Shown one piece after another: positions 43,848 through 54,249 of a stretch of DNA of 64,000 nt. The stretch comes from Tuctoria greenei (lineage: Eukaryota > Streptophyta > Magnoliopsida > Poales > Poaceae). The position numbers were made by a program, and so were the translations under genes. Within the stretch, counting starts at the first letter, position 1. Every line of letters begins with the position of its first letter. The notes below the pieces were generated by a model. The model ran no database searches, was not told the origin of the DNA, and saw only the letters and a program-made list of their open reading frames with translations. The stretch lies in assembly GCA_036927565.1 (NCBI GenBank), contig JAYESD010000004.1, positions 89,160,942 through 89,224,941 of the forward strand, written 5' to 3'.

Positions 43848-44400
43848 GAACTCTGTTTTGGATGTTCTACATATGCACGGAAAGGGGAGAGGATATCCTT
43901 TTCAGTGGCGCTGGTCTCATGTCAGAATTACTTCAGAGTCGATGGGAATTGTCGAAACAAAATCGAGTTCAGAATCTGTCAGGGTGCTGCGCCACCGTAT
44001 TGGGCCATTGGGCCTTGCATCAAGTCTAAGTCCATTATTTTTGTATCTTAGGGTTAGGTCACGACCCTAACACCCCCTTGGACGTCCTCCCACCTATATA
44101 TACTTCATAGTATCCGCCATGAACAATTGGGTTTTGCTTAGGTGAATAATATCATCGTTCTACGGTTTGTGAAACCCCAAGTTCGCGATTTCAGATCGTG
44201 TCTTATACGTTCTTGCTTGTGTTCTCGATTGCACTTGCAAGGATTAGACTTCTTGGCGAGGTCAATCGTGTGAAGTATGGTTGATAACCAGTGGAGCAGT
44301 GGTGTAGTGATTGCAGGGGTGTTTGAGCTGCTCGAGTGCCGCGGATCATCAACGTCGAGATCTCCACAGCAATCGACTTATCCATTACCTTTCGAAAGAT
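43537..44400 (+). repeat. Right direct repeat of the nested element
   Basis: Partner of 41270-42160. At its right end the antisense ORF of the Tat element resumes around 44405-44410 in the coiled-coil part. Confidence 0.7.
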
Positions 44401-45601
44401 CGGGCCTAAATTTTCTTATCACTTGGCATGTTGTTGAATACTCTTAGCCACCCGCTTTTCACGGTCAGCAAGCTCGGACTACCGTAGGTGGATGCGGTTC
44501 AGGCAGTTCGCCATGTCCTTCTCCCTGGCTTTCACCTTGTCCTCTCTGGTGGCAACATCAGCTTCTCCTTTTGAGAGCTCCTGCCCCATCTTCCAGTGCT
44601 TCTCCTCCTCCTGCTTTCACCACTGCTCAAAATTTTTAGTGCGGTCAGCCAAGCTTTCCTCCCCCAGAGACAGCCTCTGGGCGAGCTCCTCCTCTCTCTC
44701 TACAAAATAACATCCTGCTTCTACAGGAGCTTCCCTTCTCGCTCATCGGGGTCTCCTCAGCGCTTCAGGAGAATCTCATTTAGCTTGTTGAGGTTGTCTT
44801 GACGATCGTCAGCAGCCTCATTGCTTTTATTAGCAATAGACAAAGCCAAAGGAATTGACTCTGGACCTGCTGGATCTCCTCCCCTGGCTCCAAGGGGTCT
44901 TCTAACACAAAAATGGGGTCCCATGGCACAAGTGTAGTCCACTGTGGTTTTGCGTTGCTAGGGCCGCCCTCCGGGAGCTCTTCTGCCACCACCAAGGTCG
45001 AGGAAGGTCCCACCGAGGGAACTTCAACCTCTGGGGCTGACAACGAAGGTCCCCCTGCCGGATCTTCAACCATCAGCTCTGTGGGTGGAGGGCTTGCCAC
45101 CGATTCTTCTGGGTGCTCGGCTCAGACATGAGCGCCACTGGAGTAATCATCTTTGGGGACAGTGTTGGAGCTTCACCCGGAGTCTGCACCACCTCCGGCT
45201 CAAAGGTCGGGACCTCAATCGTCTCTAGCTTGGGGGCCGCAACTTCAACCATCTCCGGCTCAGGGGCAAGAGTTTCAAATACTTCTAGCACGGGTGCCAC
45301 AGCTTCGGTTACCTCTGGCTCAAACACCGAAGCTTCCGCCATCTCTGCCTCCTATGATGAAGCCACGGCTACCAGCTCTATATCTGTTGGTGCTTCATTA
45401 CGAACATCTCCCCCGTGGTCCGGCGCTACCACGGGAACTTCTGGTGATGACTCTGAATCCAAGTCCACAACAGCTGGCACCGGAATTGCCATGTCTGCAG
45501 CCACCACCTGGGGAGGCACTGGGATCGGAGGTGGAGCTTCAACCTGCACAACATCAGTTGCTGCAACAGGCACTGAAGTTTCGGCTTTCTTCTTCAACAT
45601 C

Positions 45602-45677
45602 CTTGAATCAAAGATCAAAAAATTCAAAAAAGGAAAATAATGTAAACTGCAACACAGGGTGAGAAGACAATGCTTAC
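45602..45677 (-). other. Probable 76-bp intron of the antisense ORF
   Basis: Minus strand donor AAG|GTAAGC and acceptor GATTCAAG|G enclose 76 bp that are AT-rich and contain stops. The sense-oriented relative at 17554-17629 has an intron of equal length at the same place in the gene. Confidence 0.72.
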
Positions 45678-47229
45678 CTTGGGAATGTTCCGCCCAGTCA
45701 ACGTGGAACTTCTTCTCCTAAGGTTCGGAGTCGGAGCCCACCAGACCTGGTGAGGCAGAAACTTTGGACTTTGGTCGGGAGCCTGCTGCAGCAACTGGTG
45801 TGGCCTCAACTGGGACCTCTCTCAGCTGGGAAGGACCTCCGGGCCTGGAGCCCGCAGCTGGCACTGGAGACGGAGTCGATATGCTGGAGCTAGCGCCCCT
45901 CGAGGACGCTGGCTCTGAAGAGGGATTGACCGCCGAAGTTCTGCTCAGCTGGGGAGTAGGAGCTGCTGAAGATGGAGCCGACCTAAGGGAGATCCCATCA
46001 GCATGTCTCAGCTTCCTCTTCCAGCTGGAGGATTCGGTTGGCTCTTTGCCCTTGCCTTTTCCCTTGCTAGCATCGTCGACCTTCTGGCTTGGAGTAGCAA
46101 TCGGAGCCACCCTCTCCGAAGCTCCAGGAATGGAAACCCCAGAGGTCCTACGCCTCTCCTCGAGGCCACGGTCATCAAGCTCTGGCATCCCCCTTCGGAG
46201 CTCCCTCCTGATCTTAGGAACCATGTTCAAAGGGAGGAATTCCGCCGACGAGGTCAACGCGTTGCGGGTGATGGCCCCGTGTTGAAACATGTGGAGATGG
46301 AGCTTCAAAGCTTCATCATCCAAGTTGGTATTAAAATTGGCTTCAATCCTGTTGTGATCCATCTCACTGTTGAAGGCCCATGCGGGCCACTCCCTCATCT
46401 TCATTGGCGCCCACCTATTCACAAGGAAGTTGCCGAAGACCATCTAAGGGGTCACTCCACCCTCTACGCACTCCTGAATCCTTCTCAGGATGGGCTTGTA
46501 TGCTTCGGACAGCTCCGGATCTGCATTCTAGGCGTCGGTGTCAACATTGGGGAGGCTCTTTGGCAACTCCAACCTCTTGTGCTCCTCCACTGCGATGATC
46601 ACCCAATTTTTCTTCCAATTGTCCCACTTTTCGGAGGGGAAGGTCTTCAAGTACTTGAAGGGGCAGTTCTTGTGCTTCACAAAGTAGGAGAATCCAATCA
46701 GCTTTGTTCCCTTTCTGACATTGTGGATCGTGAAGAAGGTCCAAAAGAGATCGATGCACAGTGACACACCCACCCACATCTGGCAGAAGTGGATGAAGGT
46801 CGACACTAGCAAGAAGGAGTGGGGGCCGAGGTGGTGAAGCTGGAGGCCATAGAAATCTAGCTGCATCAGCATAAAACTTGAGAAAGGTGGGATCAGACCC
46901 ACCATGGCATACGCAGAGAAGAAGATGATCTCGCTGGTGCACTTCTTCTTGAAGGGAAGCTTGCCGAAATGGATATCGTTGTTGCAGGAGTCGCTGGACC
47001 ACCCCATGTTGGTCCGGACCCTCGACAGATCTTCATTGCTAGTGATCTTGCTGCAGGGAAGACCCAACTCCATCGCGGCAAAGTAGAGTGAATGTTGGAA
47101 GGGATATGCAAATGTTGGGAGGCTCTGAGCGCAAGTTTGACTGAAAGTGTAAAGAGTCCTCAAATCGTGCGGGCTTTTCTTCTTAAGTAAGCCTCCACAA
47201 TGCTTGGATGGAAACCACGTCGAGATCAA

Positions 47230-47609
47230 GATTTCATTTCAAAAGATTACCACGTCAATGAAAAATGGGCCCGGGTCCACTTCGACGGAAAAGTCGAAGT
47301 TATCACCCCAGGCGATCGTTGTCATGATGGGAATTTGGAAGCACGAGGACGGCGGCCTGACAGGGCGCTCAGAACCGATACGGTTTTCGTATTGGGAACC
47401 AGCGACCTTCAATTGTGTGAGATCCGCACGCCAGGATCTCACCTACCGCATCAAGAACAGCCACACGGCGGTGGTTTAACTACGGACCATCGCCCCAACG
47501 GCCCATGAAAACACCTTTGAAGCCGCAGCACGGGAATCGAAGATGGCCCCACCGCTGGTGGAATAACTTAACCCAAAGGATTTCTCCCATAGGTGGGCCC
47601 GGGGGCCAC
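47230..47609. other. Tat-element segment between antisense ORF start and 3' LTR
   Basis: Contains the presumed promoter of the antisense ORF on the minus strand and, at its right end, TAGGTGGGCCCGGGGGCCAC directly before the LTR, a purine-rich tract. No separate gene was seen. Confidence 0.5.
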
Positions 47610-48178
47610 TGTCGGTACCCTACGTACCTGGTACCCCATGATACCGCAAGAAAAGCCACGGAGTTCCACCTATCCGAGTTGAAGACATGCGAAGGCTCCA
47701 CGTGTTCCGCAACACTGGACCCGCCTCCCTCATTAAGGTAGCTCCGGCACTGCCACGTGTAAAGCAAGGCCAGACCTAACTCCTTGTATAGGAAAGCTCT
47801 AGTCGTGCCACGTGTCCAGTGGCCGCAGACCTAACCCCCAGTAGAGGGAACCTCCAGTGCTGCCACGTGTACAATGGCTCCGGGCCTTCCTCCCCACAGT
47901 GGGAAGCTCTAAAGCTGCCACGTGTACAACAGATCCGGACCTGCCTCCCTACTGAGGGAAGCTCTGGAGCTGCCACGTTTCGATCTTCCGTACCTAAGCC
48001 TACAACGGGAAGACTGTCGGATCTCCAATGGTACAGACATTCAAGGGGCAGTTAAAGCTGCCATTACAAGACCTGATTATGTGTCATTAATGCCATGTTA
48101 ATGACACACGATCAGAGGACCTTTAGTACCAGTAATGCTCACACCATTAATCATGCTTAATATATACAGATCGTGTAT
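47610..48178 (+). repeat. 3' LTR of the Tat-type element, truncated
   Basis: Begins TGTCGGTACCC and follows the 5' LTR closely, including all six 55-bp CACGTG repeats, up to CAGATCGTGTAT at 48178. About the last third of the LTR (TATA region to terminus) is missing, so a deletion has removed the end together with the right part of Copia-2. Confidence 0.85.
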
Positions 48179-48235
48179 TAGGTTGTGTTTGGTTTGAGGG
48201 ATATGGTGGGACGGGATGGGACGGTACGATCCCAC
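48179..48235. repeat. Filler at a deletion junction, transposon-end-like
   Basis: TAGGTTGTGTTTGGTTTGAG followed by GGGACGGGATGGGACGGTAC resembles terminal sequences of common grass DNA-transposon MITEs. It is too short to classify. It lies between a truncated Tat LTR and a truncated Tekay LTR. Confidence 0.35.
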
Positions 48236-48500
48236 TTTGACACCCGGTTTCGAAAATGAACCAAGTGAAACGCATATGTGTGCCCAAGACGTTCAACACA
48301 CATACACGAGTGAATTCACAAAAGGATATACAGAAAATTACCACAGAACAAGATTAATTAAGCACTTTTATTACACAATTCATAATATCCTTGAATACAA
48401 GCTCTAATGAATATTAATGACAAGTTTCAACTAATACAGCGGAAATAAACTAACAGGCAAATAAGCAAAAGGGATAGCGCAACTCCAACACTCCACGGGC
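48236..48500 (-). repeat. Tekay-type LTR fragment, minus orientation
   Basis: The reverse complement matches the last 265 bp or so of the Tekay-type LTRs. The plus strand begins TTTGACACCCGG, the complement of the GGGTGTCA terminus. It abuts a plus-orientation fragment of the same LTR, forming a head-to-head pair. Confidence 0.8.
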
Positions 48501-48502
48501 AT

Positions 48503-49072
48503 GGATGATGGATATGGAATATGGATTGGTACTATGATATTATATATGGCTTATGATGGGTTTATTTGACATACATATACTATATTGCTTTTCAAATGTT
48601 TTAATGTACTTTTCAGCACTTAGCCATTATTATATTCGTCATTTGAATCAGCTACATGTCATACTTTCCACACTTGCTGAGTACGACATGTACTCACCCT
48701 TGCAATTTCCCCACCAACAGTTGCAGGTCAGGATTGGGAGTTTAACGATGATAATGCGGAGTTCTAGGTCGTGTCTACCGTCAGCTTTGCATGTGGTGTT
48801 GTTTGGAGCTGCGCTATACCGTATTTGCTTATGTTGTTTAGTTGCTTAGTTTGCTTGTTTAGTATATTTCCGCTGCATTATTTGAAACTTGTCATTAATA
48901 ATCAGAGTTTGTATTTGAGGATATTATGAATTTTGTAATAAAAGTGGTTAATTAATCTTGTTATGTGGTAATTTTCTGTATATCCTTTTGTGATTGCACT
49001 CGTGTATGTGTGTTGAACATCCTGGACACACATATGCGTTCACTTGCTTCATTTTTAGAACCGGGTGTCACA
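48503..49072 (+). repeat. 5' LTR of Tekay-B (last 570 bp only)
   Basis: Matches the last fifth of the solo LTRs, for example CATGTCATACTTTCCACACTT and GTACGACATGTACTCACC, and ends ACCGGGTGTCACA at 49072. The upstream 2.2 kb is replaced by the inverted fragment 48236-48500. Confidence 0.88.
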
Positions 49073-49074
49073 AA

Positions 49075-49093
49075 TTGGTATCAAAGCCACAGG
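49075..49093 (+). promoter_or_regulatory. Primer binding site of Tekay-B
   Basis: TTGGTATCAAAGCCACAGG two bases after the LTR end. TGGTATCA is the core complementary to the 3' end of initiator tRNA-Met, the usual primer of chromoviruses. Confidence 0.85.
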
Positions 49094-49341
49094 TTGACCG
49101 TAGGATGCAGCCTATGTAGAATGGACACTTTAGAGCACATAGGAGCACTCAAGAATCGATGTATTTTTGTTTGGTGTGTTGTTTGCTATATATTGTTTTC
49201 TTGTGTGCTTAATAGAGGATTTTGGGATGCTTTACCATTGCCGTATCCATGTAGGCTACTATAGGTAGTTGCTTAGTTTCATGTCCCTTGATGCATATAG
49301 TTGGGGACGTTTTCGAAATTCTCATCTCCTGCTTTTCTTTA

Positions 49342-50420
49342 GATGGTGAGGACTCACAACCAGAGGGATGGCAATGATGAGGAGGAGAACAATGGAGCAC
49401 CACAAAACCATAATGTACAAGGACCTGCTAATGGAGCTATCAACATTGAGCAGCTATTGGTCATGTAAAACCAGCTCATGCAGACCATGATACAGACTAT
49501 AGGACAGCTGCGGGCTGGTAACGTCAACAATCAGCCCCACATGCCTCCACCGCCACCCCCGCCTCCTCATAACCGGTTGGGAGAGTTTATGAGGACTAGG
49601 ACACCGACCTTTGCTCAAGCCGCTGACCCTATGGATGCTGATGATTGGCTCAAGTCCGTGGAGAAGAAGCTAGCTATTGTCCAATGCAGTGACCGGGAGA
49701 AGATTCTATTTTCTTCTCATCTACTAGTTGGAGCAGCTGTCGATTAGTGGGATGCTTATTGCAATGCTCATGAAAACCGAGAGAGGATTACTTGGGCTGA
49801 GTTCAAGGAGAGTTTCCGATCTCATTATGCACCGGAAAGAGTTATCATTTTGAGGAGGCAAGAATTTGAGAACTTGAGACAAGGAAGATCAAGTGTGGGT
49901 GAATATCTCAGTAAATTCATTCAACTTTCAAGGTATGCCCCTGAAGATATTAGTCAGGACAGCCGGAAGCAATATTTGTTCATGAGAGGCTTGAACAATG
50001 AGGTCCAAGTGCAATTGCTCAATTGTGACTATGCCAACTTCCTGAAGCTTGTGGACAAAGAAATCATTGTGGAGAACAAGGTCCGTGAGATGGAGCAAGA
50101 CAACAAGAGGAAGGCGCCATATCAAGGACAACAACAAGGAAGTAATGTGTGCCATCACTTTGCACCACGCAATGCGCCATTTCAGCCCCTCTGCGCCTAC
50201 TCATCGCCCTGGTTACGCACCGCGCCCAACTCAGTTTGTGCAGCAGCACCCTGTCATGCAAGCACATAGGCCTCCAATGCCTTTTGCACCTCGTGCCAAC
50301 TATCCTGGTGCCAATGTGTAGAACCAAGCTTGCCCCAATAATTCTGGTGGAGCTAAGAAGTGCTATACTTGTGGAGAAGTTGGACACTTTGCGCATCAAT
50401 GTCCTAAGTCAGGCCTTGGT
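49342..50420 (+). pseudogene. Tekay-B gag
   Basis: ATG at 49342 starts MVRTHNQRDGNDEEENNG. TAA stops at about 49465 and TAG at 49745-49747 interrupt an otherwise continuous frame. The capsid part reads DPMDADDWLKSVEKKLAIVQ, ERITWAEFKESFRSHYAPE and RQGRSSVGEYLSKFIQLSRY, the Retrotrans_gag pattern. A frameshift near 50150 precedes the zinc knuckle CYTCGEVGHFAHQC (about 50355-50400). Gag coats and packages element RNA. Length and order are normal for Tekay-type elements. Confidence 0.88.
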
Positions 50421-50510
50421 TAAGGAAGCAATGCGCCGAGGCAAAACCCAAGACCCAATGGAGGACAGCTGCATGGAAATCGTGGACAGCAGAATTTTGC
50501 TCGTGGCAAC

Positions 50511-51084
50511 GTGCACCATGTCTCTACGGAGGATGCGCAACAAGCGGATGACGTGGTGATTGGTATGTTTCTCGCAAACTCCAACCCGACGACTATGTTA
50601 TTTGATTCTGGAGCATCGAATTCATTCATTGCATCAAAATATGTTGCCAAGTATAGTTTGCCTATCTCTCATATGAAGTTTACTCTATTGGTTAATTATC
50701 CTGGAGGAGAGATGAGGACAAATATAGTATGTCCAAAAGTAAGCCTTCGAATGAGGGGGGTAGACTTCTTTGCCAACCTCATTTTCTTGGATTCCCAAGG
50801 ATTGGACATTATACTTTGTATGGACTGGTTGAGGAAGCACAATGAAGTTATTGAGTGTGCCACGAAGACGGTGAAGCTGACCAATGAGGAAGGGATCACT
50901 GTAGAGTTTGAAGCATCTCAACAAGCACCGAAGCAATTGGAGCTGAATCACCTGGACGGTGCCGCAATTGAGGAGATTCTAGTGGTGTGCAAATTTTTGG
51001 ACGTGTTCCCGGATGAGTTGTCAGATATGCCACCTGATCGAGACATTGAGTTTGTTATTGATTTAATACCTGAAACTGCACCTA
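50511..51084 (+). pseudogene. Tekay-B protease and start of RT, cut by CACTA
   Basis: The aspartic protease motif LFDSGASNSFIASKYV lies near 50600. The downstream segment has GLDIILCMDWLRKHNEVIEC, a standard protease end, and then VFPDELSDMPPDRDIEFVID, the lead-in to RT. It is open to 51084, where the CACTA element enters after a Pro codon. The pol frame resumes at 55176-55179. Confidence 0.9.
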
Positions 51085-51104
51085 CACTAGAGAAAACGCA
51101 ACAA

Positions 51105-51490
51105 TAGACGACGGCCGGATTAATTGGCGACGGGGCTGTCGTCTTTTAGCTTATTGACGACGGTCGTTTTCAGCCGTCGTCAATTCTGCTATAATTGACG
51201 ACGGTTAAGCAAGTACTGTCATCAATTAATTAAAGACGACATTTGACCGTCGTCGATTATGGCCCGTCGCCAATGTGGGCCGAAACCCAGCCCACCTGAG
51301 CCTGTTATTGACGATGGTTAACCTAGTACCGTCGTCAGTTGATTAAAGATGATGGTTGACCGTCGTCAGTAAATGACCGTCGTCAATAATGGCCGAAACC
51401 TGGCCCACCTGAGCGGTTATAGACGACAGCTAGGTAATACCGTCGTCAATAAGTCCGTAATTAACGACGGTGGTCATGATACCGTCGTGT
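51105..51490. repeat. 5' subterminal repeats of the CACTA element
   Basis: More than ten copies of a GACGACGGT-type 9-mer or its complement ACCGTCGTC, often in facing pairs, such as GACGACGGTCGTTTTCAGCC then GTCGTC near 51156. They are the probable transposase-binding sites. Confidence 0.85.
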
Positions 51491-51770
51491 ATAAGAGTTA
51501 GGGATTATTTGCCCGGCCGCACCTCTTCGTTTTCATTTACGCTCCTCTTCGTTGCCGCTGCCGCCCCCGCTCCTCGCCGCGCCTCCGCTCCCGCTCCTCG
51601 CCGCGCCTCCGCTCCCGCTCCTCGTCGCGCCGCGCCGCCGCCCCCGCTCCTCGCCGCGTCACGCTGCCGCCCCCGCTCCTCGCCACACCGCGCCGGCGCC
51701 CCCGCTCCGCGCCGCCGCCTCCGCTCCGCACCGAGTCGCGCCACCATCACACCGCCGGCTCCCGACAACT
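51491..51770 (+). promoter_or_regulatory. GC-rich leader exon/promoter region of the CACTA gene
   Basis: Strongly GC-rich sequence with the recurring unit GCTCCTCGCCGCGCCTCCGC. It ends CCGACAACTAG|GTATGTCG, a good donor site, so it is likely the 5' untranslated first exon. ORFs on both strands here are low-complexity products of the repeat. Confidence 0.55.
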
Positions 51771-51950
51771 AGGTATGTCGCATTTTTGCTGCATTTTTTA
51801 ATGAGTTAATAATGGTATACCTTGTAAACTTATTTTGCTGCATTTTTGCCTGAGAGCAAGAAATGTTGAATTAGCATAACTTTAAAAACATGGGTTACCA
51901 CATTGTGCTTTCAACTCTTAATTATGGTTTACAAGATTGTTCGTTCACAG

Positions 51951-53706
51951 GGAAGGGACACCACAAGCAGGTGAATTTGGTCTTGGGCAGTCTAGTCCAT
52001 TTGCACTACCCCGGTGTAGTGAACGGACAGCCTGCCACGTCTTGGGACCATTACGCTACAGCCCAGGACCTTGCTTATGGCAACCACCAGGAGGTTGTGT
52101 GGCATGACTTTATGGTAAGTATGAACAAATATTTGTGTAATACATATTTATTATAAATTAAATATATTTACTTGTATATTTGTTCTTCCAGGCACGGTAC
52201 CGTTTGGAGAACGAGGCCGAGCAGACGGATCAAGCTCGTCTCGTCTTCCATAACTGCACCAGGAAGCTCGTGACTCAGTCACTATCGACGGCTCGCATTC
52301 AAGCTACAAAGGCGTATTTCAAGTTGCATCCGGAGGAGGGTCAGCCGGGGAAGTACAGGGAAGGGGCCGACAAGTACTTGACGGAGGCGCAGTACGCAGA
52401 GGTAAAGTGTTTATTGTACTTTACTTCATTATATGATTGTGATCAATGCTTTCATTTAATAATAAAATGTGTGCAGGTCGGTGTAGCGTGGCTTGACAGC
52501 CATCCGGACGCGTACCGTGCCTTGTGTGCTCATTGGGGGAGCCAAAACTTCCAGGGCGTGTCTAAAACCCGTCGAGAGAGTAGAGGGACGGACAGAAAAC
52601 ACCGTATGGGTGGGGACGGCTACATACGTCTATCTAAATGGATGGTAAGTGTGATTTGAATTCTATTTAAGTAATTTTATAATCTTTCATTGTGCTACCA
52701 TGTATCGATAGGAGCACGAGAGGGGTGAGGAGCCGTCACCTATTGAGGTGTGGAAGAGGGGTCACTTGGGAAGTGACCCGTCGCAGCCTGAGCAGCTGTC
52801 TTCTCAGACGGCGACTCAGACGTTGGTGAGTTATTTTGTTAACTTAATTGAATTTTCTTTAATAGTTTCAATAATGTTATTTTACTATGTTTCCAGGCAA
52901 AGTACGGGAAGGAGGCGCGGAGGCTTCGAGGCGAAGAGTTCAATTGGCAGAGCGCGCCAATTGTCCCCGAAGCCGCGTATGCAATCGGTGGCGGGAAACC
53001 TCACGGACGGTGAGTTTTGTTAATTTTATTTTACTGTCACGAACTTTGAGTTACAAAAATTTAATCATCTTACTTCGCTGTGCAGGTTGGCCATCTTCGA
53101 TGGAGTGGTCGACTCGAGGTAGGCGCGGGCTTCCTCGAGAGCCTCTTCATCGCAGCAGGGCGGGTCCAGCAACAGCCGTATGAGACAAGATCTGGAGCTC
53201 CAGAGTCTTCGGGAGGAGCTCCAGAGGACGCAAGAAGCGCTCCGGACTAGGGACGAGATGCAGGCAGCGGCGCTCAGGGCTAGGGACAAGTATCAAAATT
53301 CGTACATGCTACAGTGGCAAGCTGCCTTCCAGGTAAGTTCTGGATGTTGTACTTAACATTTGTAATATACAAATGACAGTTATAATGATTTGATTTGTAT
53401 TCGCAGGCTATGAGCACAGGACAGCCGGTTGTGTTTCCGCAGTGGGCGCCGCCATCGGTGGAGTTGCCACCGGTCCCGACGACAGGAATACACGTACAAA
53501 ATTATTCAAAATAACTGAAACTAGTTAAATTTGTTCAAATTTAGTAAAATATGCATTTTTGTACTTATAACTTATCTAACCACGCTTGCATATCACAGGG
53601 ATCGGGGACGGAGGCTCAAACTCCGTCGCCCCAGATTCCGACGCTTGGACGACTGCTGGAGGACGACTTTCTAAACTCCGACGGCAGCGGACGGGGTAGC
53701 GTGTGA
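51951..53706 (+). pseudogene. CACTA TNP1-like gene (Transposase_24-like), premature stop
   Basis: Splice sites define exons 51951-52114, 52192-52401, 52477-52644, 52712-52825, 52897-53009, 53086-53332, 53407-53493 and 53599-53706, all with GT-AG introns in phase. The protein has KQVNLVLGSLVHLHYPGVVN, LENEAEQTDQARLVFHNCTR, GADKYLTEAQYAEV and PSPIEVWKRGH, the pattern of the plant Ptta/En/Spm accessory proteins. These bind subterminal repeats and assist transposition. A C-terminal LREELQRTQEALRTRDEM region predicts a coiled coil. One TAG at 53120-53122, after LAIFDGVVDSR, is the only stop inside the assembled frame. The start codon was not located. Confidence 0.78.
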
Positions 53707-54019
53707 TAGTCAGGTCAGCCGATTTGAAATCTACTTGCATCCTTTCGTCTCTAATGTAATGGAATGCCAGTCTCCTGCATTATTGTATAGGGAATTAGGG
53801 TTAAAAGGGGGAGCAAAACTACTTGAAAAAAAAACCAAGTACACAATGCTGTTTTTGTTTTGAAAGATGATCTAGTCTTCTTTTTGGTAACCCAGACATG
53901 TTTTTTTAGCAGTATTTAAGTTATTATTAGGTTGTATTAAATCTGGTTCTGAACGTTTTCCACAAGGGTTTCTTCCAACAGTTGCCATTCCACAGCCTTA
54001 ATTAGACAACTTGAAAACA

Positions 54020-54249
54020 TCAGTAGAGCCTGATTCTGGTGGTAATGTGCTGCTGGCATAGAGGGCAGCGCTCCAAATTTCCCCCACATTCATAGCATGT
54101 CTGCAAACAAGTGTATGTTACCAAGCTAGCATGAAAAATAATATAACTGAATATAAAATATGGTGAAGTTTGACAAAATGTTTATGTACCTGATGTCCAC
54201 ATCCAAATATTGCTAAGTCCTTTGATTTATACATGCAAATGGGGCACAA
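54020..54249 (-). pseudogene. Captured C-terminal RING-finger exons (RGLG/copine-like E3 ligase)
   Basis: Two minus-strand exons, 54249-54190 (acceptor CTGCAG, donor CAG|GTACAT) and 54100-54020 (acceptor TTTGCAG, TGA at 54022-54020), join in phase. The first encodes LCPICMYKSKDLAIFGCGHQ, the second TCYECGGNLERCPLC followed by a TTRIRLY ending. Cysteine and histidine spacing is C3HC4. A RING at the extreme C-terminus ending in RIRLY is characteristic of the plant RGLG (RING domain ligase, copine-like) ubiquitin ligases. The vWA/copine domain is absent. The piece lies inside a CACTA element, antisense to its own gene, so it is a captured host fragment. Confidence 0.8.

Larger units (their letters stand above)
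41270..44400 (+). mobile_element. Unclassified element with 0.86-0.9 kb direct repeats, nested in the antisense ORF
   Basis: Two direct repeats, about 41270-42160 and 43537-44400, flank about 1.4 kb of unique AT-rich sequence. The repeats run from ACATCACTC..GATATACACAACA to ATCGACTTATCCATTACCTT. ATTGGTATTAGATTTTC right after the first repeat resembles a degraded initiator-Met primer site, so the repeats could be LTRs or LTR plus internal-end sequence of a non-autonomous (TRIM/LARD-like) element in partial tandem. Exact ends and target duplication could not be fixed. It splits the coiled-coil part of the antisense ORF. Confidence 0.55.
40888..47229 (-). pseudogene. Antisense spliced ORF of the Tat element (Transposase_28-like)
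   Basis: Minus strand, starting near 47229, running opposite to gag-pol and ending at a TAA at 40890-40888. The N-terminal block (47229-46528) contains the family core AMVGLIPPFSSFMLMQLDFY, GLQLHHLGPHSFLLVSTFIH and a basic WDNWKKNW stretch. The middle (46443-45678) is basic, then Ser/Pro/Ala-rich. After a 76-bp intron comes a Val/Pro/Glu-rich acidic part (45601-45070), then a charged coiled-coil-like part (about 44700-44410). The last segment, KEAERIARECSELAAARRSL (41268-40888), is separated by a 3.1 kb insertion. Frameshifts occur near 46500 and 45100. Function unknown; homologous to the plus-strand ORF at 16245-18339. Confidence 0.78.
33763..48178 (+). mobile_element. Tat-type Ty3/gypsy retrotransposon with antisense ORF
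   Basis: LTRs at 33763-34654 and 47610-48178 (3' copy truncated) enclose gag and pol on the plus strand, a minisatellite and a spliced ORF on the minus strand next to the 3' LTR. Two RNase H domains follow RT. This layout (dual RNase H, extra ORF between pol and 3' LTR, sometimes antisense) matches the Tat lineage, for example Grande and RIRE2-like grass elements. Protease is deleted and pol has many stops. A smaller element sits in the antisense ORF at about 41270-44400. The host sequence was Copia-2 on the left; on the right the continuation is lost. Confidence 0.88.

Noticed and set aside
51470..51772. Overlapping ORFs on both strands in the GC-rich region
   Set aside because: All are Pro/Ala/Arg low-complexity translations of a GC-rich repeat at the CACTA leader.
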